Assembly (NCBI RefSeq): GCF_016918035.1
Contig: NZ_JAERWK010000001.1
Coordinates: forward strand, 124,001-188,000
Source of the DNA: Nakamurella leprariae
GTDB lineage: Bacteria; Actinomycetota; Actinomycetes; Mycobacteriales; Nakamurellaceae
Direction: 5' to 3'
DNA: 64,000 nucleotides
Numbering within the stretch: position 1 is the first letter of the stretch; each line of letters starts with the position of its first letter. This document shows, piece after piece, positions 60,005-64,000 of this stretch. A model generated the notes under the pieces. It was not told where the DNA came from. It saw nothing but the letters and a program-made list of their open reading frames with translations, and searched no databases. A program made the translations under genes and the position numbers.

Positions 60005-60975
60005 TGGGGCGCTACGTGCTGGGTCGCCTCGGCCAGGCCGTCCTGGTGCTGTGGGCGGCCTGGACCGTCTCGTTCGTCATCCTCTACGCGCTGCCCGGCG
60101 ACGCCGTCGAGGTGCGGCTCGGGGCGGCCGCCAGCGACATTACGCCCGAGCAGATCGCCGCGCTGCAGGCCGACTACGGGTTGGACCAGCCGTGGTTCAC
60201 GCAGTACCTCACCCAGCTCGGCCACGCGCTGACCGGGGACCTGGGCCGGTCGTTCGAGAACGGCCAGTCGGTGACCTCGCTGCTGCTGGAGAACCTGCCG
60301 GCGACCGCGGCGCTGGCCGGGCTGGCCCTGATCCTGGCGGTGGTCTTCGGCGGCGGGCTGGCCGTGCTGGCCAACGGCGTGCGCTTCCGCTGGCTGTCCC
60401 GGGCGCTGCTGAACCTGCCCGCCCTCGGCGTGGCCGTGCCCGGCTTCTGGGTCGGACTGATGCTGTTGCAGCTGTTCTCGTTCCGCATCGAGCTCTTCCC
60501 AGCCATCGGCAACGACGGCTTCAGCTCGCTGGTGCTGCCGGCCATCACCCTGGCCATCCCCACCTCGGCGGTCATCGCGCAGATCCTGGCCAAGAGCCTG
60601 CACTCGTCGCTGGGGGAGCCCTGGTCGGACACCGCCCGGGCCAAGGGCGCCGGTTCGGTCCGGGTGCTGTTCCGGCACGCCCTGCGCAACGCCGCCCTGC
60701 CCACGCTGACCATCACCGGCCTGCTGGTGGGCCAGCTGCTGTCCGGAGCCGTGGTCGCCGAGACCGTGTTCTCCCGCACCGGACTGGGCCGGCTGACCGC
60801 GACCTCGGTGTCGGCCCAGGACACCCCGGTGGTGCAGGGGCTGGTGCTCTTCGGTGCCCTGGTCTTCGTCCTGACCAACCTGGCCGTCGACCTGCTGTAC
60901 CCGCTGCTGGATCGCCGGACCCTGCAGCGCTCGACCCGTCGCGTGGCCCGGCCCGCGCCGGTGGAGGTGAGCTGA
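60001..60975 (+). CDS. ABC permease, DppB/NikB type
   Basis: 324 residues starting at GTG (GTGA overlap). Six transmembrane helices; N-terminal Y-V-L-G-R-L; the EAA loop reads D-T-A-R-A-K-G-A-G. Inner-membrane half of an oligopeptide/nickel-type importer. Two nt before the partner permease. Confidence 0.92.
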   Translation: MMGRYVLGRLGQAVLVLWAAWTVSFVILYALPGDAVEVRLGAAASDITPEQIAALQADYGLDQPWFTQYLTQLGHALTGDLGRSFENGQSVTSLLLENLPATAALAGLALILAVVFGGGLAVLANGVRFRWLSRALLNLPALGVAVPGFWVGLMLLQLFSFRIELFPAIGNDGFSSLVLPAITLAIPTSAVIAQILAKSLHSSLGEPWSDTARAKGAGSVRVLFRHALRNAALPTLTITGLLVGQLLSGAVVAETVFSRTGLGRLTATSVSAQDTPVVQGLVLFGALVFVLTNLAVDLLYPLLDRRTLQRSTRRVARPAPVEVS

Positions 60976-60976
60976 C

Positions 60977-61918
60977 ATGACGATCGAGGTGCCGCTGCTC
61001 GAAGCGGCGACGAACACCCAGGAGCCGACCGACCGACGACCGAACGGCCCGGTGACCCCGACCCGGTCGCCTCGCCCGTCGCGCCGCGCCGGCCTCGGCG
61101 AGTGGCTGGGCGGGGTGGTCCGCCGGCCCGGTCTGGTGCTGTCGGTCGTCTGGCTGGTGATCGTCGTGCTGGCCGCGCTCATCCCGACCCTGCTCACCTC
61201 GGTGGACCCGCTGCGCGCGGTGCCGCGGCAGAAGCTGCTGGAGCCGTCCTGGGCGCACCTGTTCGGCACCGACCAGCTGGGCCGGGACCTGTTCGCCCGG
61301 GTCGTGCACGGCGCCGCCCTGTCGCTGGGCTCCGCGCTGCTCGCGGTGCTGGTCGGCATCGTGGTCGGCTCGCTGCTGGGCCTGGTCGCCGGCTTCGTGC
61401 GCGGCGTGTTCGACGAGGTGCTCATGCGCATCGTCGACGTGCTGCTGGCCATCCCAGCGCTGTTGCTGTCGCTGGCCCTGGTCACCGCCCTCGGCTTCGG
61501 CACCGTGAAGGTGGCCATCGCGGTCGGCATCACCAGCGTCGCCGCCTGCGCCCGGGTGATGCGCTCGGAGGTGCTGCGGGTGCGCGAGAGCGCCTACATC
61601 GAGGCGGCCCGCGCCGGCGGTGCGCGGTGGAGCCGGATCCTCTTCCGGCACGTGCTGCCCAACGCGGCTGGGCCGGTGCTGGTGCTGGCCACCCTGGAGT
61701 TCGGCACCGCCATCCTGGCCGTGTCGGCGCTGAGCTTCCTCGGTTACGGCGCTGTGCCACCCGCGCCGGAATGGGGCTCGCTGGTGGCGCAGGGCCGCGA
61801 TTTCCTGAGCACCGCATGGTGGCTCACCACCATGCCGGGTCTGACCATCGCGATCACCGTGCTGGCGGCGGGACGGCTGTCCCGGGCGCTGGGCGGTCAG
61901 GACGGAGTGCGGCGATGA
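60977..61918 (+). CDS. ABC permease, DppC type
   Basis: 313 residues. A Pro/Arg-rich 45-residue N-terminus, then H-L-F-G-T-D-Q-L-G-R-D-L-F-A-R, typical of DppC, and the EAA loop I-E-A-A-R-A-G-G-A. About six transmembrane helices. Partner of the preceding permease; the stop overlaps the ATPase start (ATGA). Confidence 0.93.
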   Translation: MTIEVPLLEAATNTQEPTDRRPNGPVTPTRSPRPSRRAGLGEWLGGVVRRPGLVLSVVWLVIVVLAALIPTLLTSVDPLRAVPRQKLLEPSWAHLFGTDQLGRDLFARVVHGAALSLGSALLAVLVGIVVGSLLGLVAGFVRGVFDEVLMRIVDVLLAIPALLLSLALVTALGFGTVKVAIAVGITSVAACARVMRSEVLRVRESAYIEAARAGGARWSRILFRHVLPNAAGPVLVLATLEFGTAILAVSALSFLGYGAVPPAPEWGSLVAQGRDFLSTAWWLTTMPGLTIAITVLAAGRLSRALGGQDGVRR

Positions 61919-63594
61919 CGTCGACGGCTGCTTCCAGGAACCTCACCACCGCACCGGCGGTGGACGGCAGCGGCGACCGTCCCTCCGGACCGGTGCTGCG
62001 GATCCGCGGCCTGACCGTGCAGTACCGGACCCGCCGTGGTCCGGTGCCGGCCATCCAGGACGTCGACCTGGACATCGCCGCGGGGGAGACCGTCGCGCTG
62101 GTGGGCGAGTCGGGATCCGGGAAGACGACCACCGCACTGGCGGTGACCGGTCTGCTGGCCACCACCGCGGAGATCACCGCGGGCAGCATCCACTGGCAGG
62201 GGCAGGACCTGCTGGCCCTGGGACGCCGCGCCCGGCGGGCCGTCTCCGGCATCGGGATCGGGCTGGTGCCACAGGACCCGACCGTCTCGCTCAACCCGGT
62301 CAAGCGGATCGGCGACCAGGTCGCCGAGGTGCTGCTCATCCACAAGGTCGCCCGCAAGGCCGAGGCGCGGGAGATCGCGGTCGAGGCGCTGCGATCGGCC
62401 GGGATCGACCACCCCGAGGTCCGCGCCCGGCAGTTCCCGCACGAGCTCTCGGGCGGCATGCGACAGCGCGTGCTCATCGCGATCGCCCTGGTCGGTCGTC
62501 CGGCCCTGCTGGTGGCCGACGAGCCGACCAGCGCCCTCGACGTCACCGTCCAACGCCAGATCCTCGACAGCATCAGCGACCTCATCACCGAGCACCACAC
62601 CGGCATGCTGCTGGTGACGCACGACCTCGGGGTCGCCGCCGACCGGGCCGACCGGGTGGTGGTGATGACCGGCGGGCGCATCGTCGAGCAGGGTCCGACC
62701 GGGCAGATCCTGTCCCGGCCGGAGCACCCGTACACCCGGTCGCTGCTGGAGGCGGCGCCCAGCCTGCGCACCAGCGGGATCGGGTCCATCCGACGCCGCG
62801 TCGGATCGAGCACGACCGCGCCGATCCTGCACGCCGAGCACCTGGTCAAGTCGTTCCCGGCTCCGGGCGTCGGGCACCACGGGATCCGGGCCGTGGACGA
62901 CGTGTCGTTCGCGCTGCACCCCGGTCGCACCCTGGGCCTGGTCGGCGAGTCCGGCTCCGGCAAGTCGACCTCGGCCCGGCTGGCGCTCCGGCTGGTCGAG
63001 CCCACCGGCGGCACCGTGCGGTTCGACGGGCAGGACATCACCGGTCTGTCCGCCGGCCGGTTGCGGGTGGTGCGGCGCCGGTTCCAATTGGTGCAGCAGA
63101 ACCCGTACGCCTCGCTGAACCCCCGCTGGTCGGTGGCCCAGCTGATCGGCGAGCCGCTCCGCTCGTACGGCGAGTCGGCCACGGTGGCGCGGGAACGCGC
63201 GGTCGAGCTGCTGGACCTGGTGGGACTGCCCACAGACTTCGAGCACCGCCGCCCGGCCGAACTGTCCGGCGGGCAGCGGCAGCGCATCGCCATCGCGCGT
63301 GCCTTGGCGTTGCGTCCCGACGTGGTCGTGCTCGACGAGCCCGTCTCGGCCCTGGACGTGCGGGTGCAGGCGCAGATCCTGCAGCTGCTGGTCGATCTGC
63401 AGGACGAACTGGGCGTCGCCTATCTGTTCATCTCGCACGACTTGGCCGTCATCCGGCAGATCTCCGACGACGTGGCCGTGCTCCGCGGCGGCCGGGTGGT
63501 CGAGACCGGGTCCACCGAAGCCGTCTTCACCGATCCGCACCACGCGTACACCCGCACGCTGCTCGAGGCCATCCCCGGACGGGGGCGGGTCTGA
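61915..63594 (+). CDS. Fused DppD-DppF ABC ATPase
   Basis: 559 residues, two ATPase domains in one chain. First: Walker A G-E-S-G-S-G-K-T-T, signature L-S-G-G-M-R-Q-R, Walker B L-L-V-A-D-E-P-T. Second: G-E-S-G-S-G-K-S-T, L-S-G-G-Q-R-Q-R, V-V-V-L-D-E-P. Both have the H-D-L switch His. Oligopeptide-type C-terminal ends follow each (H-P-Y-T-R-S-L and H-A-Y-T-R-T-L). Powers the importer with the two adjacent permeases. Confidence 0.95.
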   Translation: MTSTAASRNLTTAPAVDGSGDRPSGPVLRIRGLTVQYRTRRGPVPAIQDVDLDIAAGETVALVGESGSGKTTTALAVTGLLATTAEITAGSIHWQGQDLLALGRRARRAVSGIGIGLVPQDPTVSLNPVKRIGDQVAEVLLIHKVARKAEAREIAVEALRSAGIDHPEVRARQFPHELSGGMRQRVLIAIALVGRPALLVADEPTSALDVTVQRQILDSISDLITEHHTGMLLVTHDLGVAADRADRVVVMTGGRIVEQGPTGQILSRPEHPYTRSLLEAAPSLRTSGIGSIRRRVGSSTTAPILHAEHLVKSFPAPGVGHHGIRAVDDVSFALHPGRTLGLVGESGSGKSTSARLALRLVEPTGGTVRFDGQDITGLSAGRLRVVRRRFQLVQQNPYASLNPRWSVAQLIGEPLRSYGESATVARERAVELLDLVGLPTDFEHRRPAELSGGQRQRIAIARALALRPDVVVLDEPVSALDVRVQAQILQLLVDLQDELGVAYLFISHDLAVIRQISDDVAVLRGGRVVETGSTEAVFTDPHHAYTRTLLEAIPGRGRV

Positions 63595-63721
63595 TGCCGG
63601 ACATGGTGGCGCCCGGCGCGCCCGGTCGGCGCCGATGTCGGCCCCACGGACCGTCCCGACCCGCCTGACCGAACCTCCACCCGACTCCACGAGTCCGCAT
63701 CCCTCCTCCAGGAGCCCTCCC
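63595..63721 (+). other. Gap before the solute receptor gene
   Basis: 127 nt with no gene or clear hairpin. A CAGGAG lies 7-12 nt before the receptor ATG. Confidence 0.5.
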
Positions 63722-64000
63722 ATGAACCTGCGACGACGCGCCCTGCTCGCCGCCCCTGCTCTCGCGCTGGTCCTGCTCACCTCCGCCTGCGGATCATCCG
63801 ATGCCGCCGACTCCGGCGACGCCGCCGGCACCCGTTCGGGCGGCGCCGTGACCAACTCGGCGACCAGCTCCGCCGACGCCACCCCGACCGAGGGCGGCAG
63901 CCTCAGCTTCGCAGTGGCCAACGATCCGATCAGCCTGAATCCCAGCGGCATCGGCAGCGGCAACGACACCCTCTACGTCACCCGCCAGTTGTTCGACTCG
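63722..64000 (+). CDS. ABC solute-binding lipoprotein, cut by window edge
   Basis: Visible are 93 residues. Signal peptide M-N-L-R-R-R then a hydrophobic core and lipobox L-T-S-A-C (Cys near 23), so lipid-anchored outside the membrane. After a Ser/Gly/Ala linker the domain begins G-G-S-L-S-F-A-V-A-N-D-P-I-S-L-N-P, typical of the DppA/OppA/NikA class. Substrate cannot be judged. The C-terminal part is off the edge. Confidence 0.9.
   Translation, partial: MNLRRRALLAAPALALVLLTSACGSSDAADSGDAAGTRSGGAVTNSATSSADATPTEGGSLSFAVANDPISLNPSGIGSGNDTLYVTRQLFDS

Noticed and set aside
61897-63969. Minus-strand frame of 690 codons opposite the ABC ATPase
   Set aside because: Opposite strand has two complete ATPase domains; the frame is open only because stop codons are rare at this GC content.
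1-64000. tRNA, rRNA, tmRNA or CRISPR array
   Set aside because: Reading the intergenic regions showed no tRNA T-loop with matching stems and no regularly spaced repeats with spacers; only the short tandem repeats reported above.
1-64000. Mobile elements or genomic island boundaries
   Set aside because: No transposase, integrase or recombinase gene and no inverted repeats flanking a gene were seen; base composition is uniform.

Overview
The window is chromosomal DNA from a very GC-rich actinobacterium. Evidence is the extreme GC bias at third codon positions, frequent GTG starts, actinobacteria-restricted families (DUF3152, DUF3117, DUF2631, TIGR02569-type, the AdnA/AdnB pair) and SAM-IV riboswitches. 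Gene order follows several blocks known from Mycobacterium tuberculosis (recalled, not searched), but lineage-specific mycobacterial genes are missing. A Frankineae/Nakamurella-like relative is my best guess, not a demonstrated assignment. No tRNA, rRNA, CRISPR array, insertion sequence or prophage was seen. The first 55 kb looks like stable core chromosome.

Layout. 1-1015: two leftward helical proteins resembling ESX (type VII) substrates. 1206-14315: alpha/beta hydrolase, DUF3152 metalloprotein, moeZ, TIGR02569-type protein, DUF4192, an alkyltransferase-like protein and the AdnA/AdnB helicase-nuclease (the Rv3201c-Rv3207c neighbourhood). 14330-21177: SDR, a FolP2-type DHPS homologue, DivIVA-like protein, SRPBCC protein, tag, small DUF proteins and divergent glgA/glgC (the Rv1207-Rv1213 block without gpgS). 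21219-29619: M15 lipoprotein peptidase, O-methyltransferase, sigE-rseA-htrA-tatB envelope-stress block, mrp, a general stress membrane protein and corA. 29829-32485: PHP phosphoesterase, a small membrane protein and a stand-alone LigD-type polymerase. 32475-36967: PQQ-like protein, rhlE and a ferritin-like protein. 36950-43383: S9 peptidase, Fpg/Nei glycosylase, MOSC protein, HAD phosphatase, fructosamine kinase family protein and MscS channel. 43394-45871: PTS EI, HPr and EIIA. 46036-54354: rlmN, DUF2631, dxr-rip1-ispG, GNAT and a bile acid:sodium symporter family protein. 54674-55573: stress-type SDR.

55685 to the right edge is the most distinctive region. Two SAM-IV riboswitches, with different sequences but the same fold, head two transcription units. 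The first controls a SufS-like PLP enzyme that keeps the catalytic Lys and Cys. The second is stacked on a 34-residue Cys-containing leader peptide and controls two luciferase-like flavin monooxygenases, two oligopeptide/nickel-type permeases, a fused two-domain ATPase and a lipoprotein solute receptor cut by the edge. I infer uptake and oxidative breakdown of an unknown organosulfur compound, shut off by SAM and tuned by cysteine.

A second recurring theme is transcript architecture. At least thirteen genes have an xAnnnT -10-like hexamer 6-7 nt before the start codon, the layout expected of leaderless mRNAs. Convergent gene pairs are separated by long GC-rich hairpins without U-tracts.
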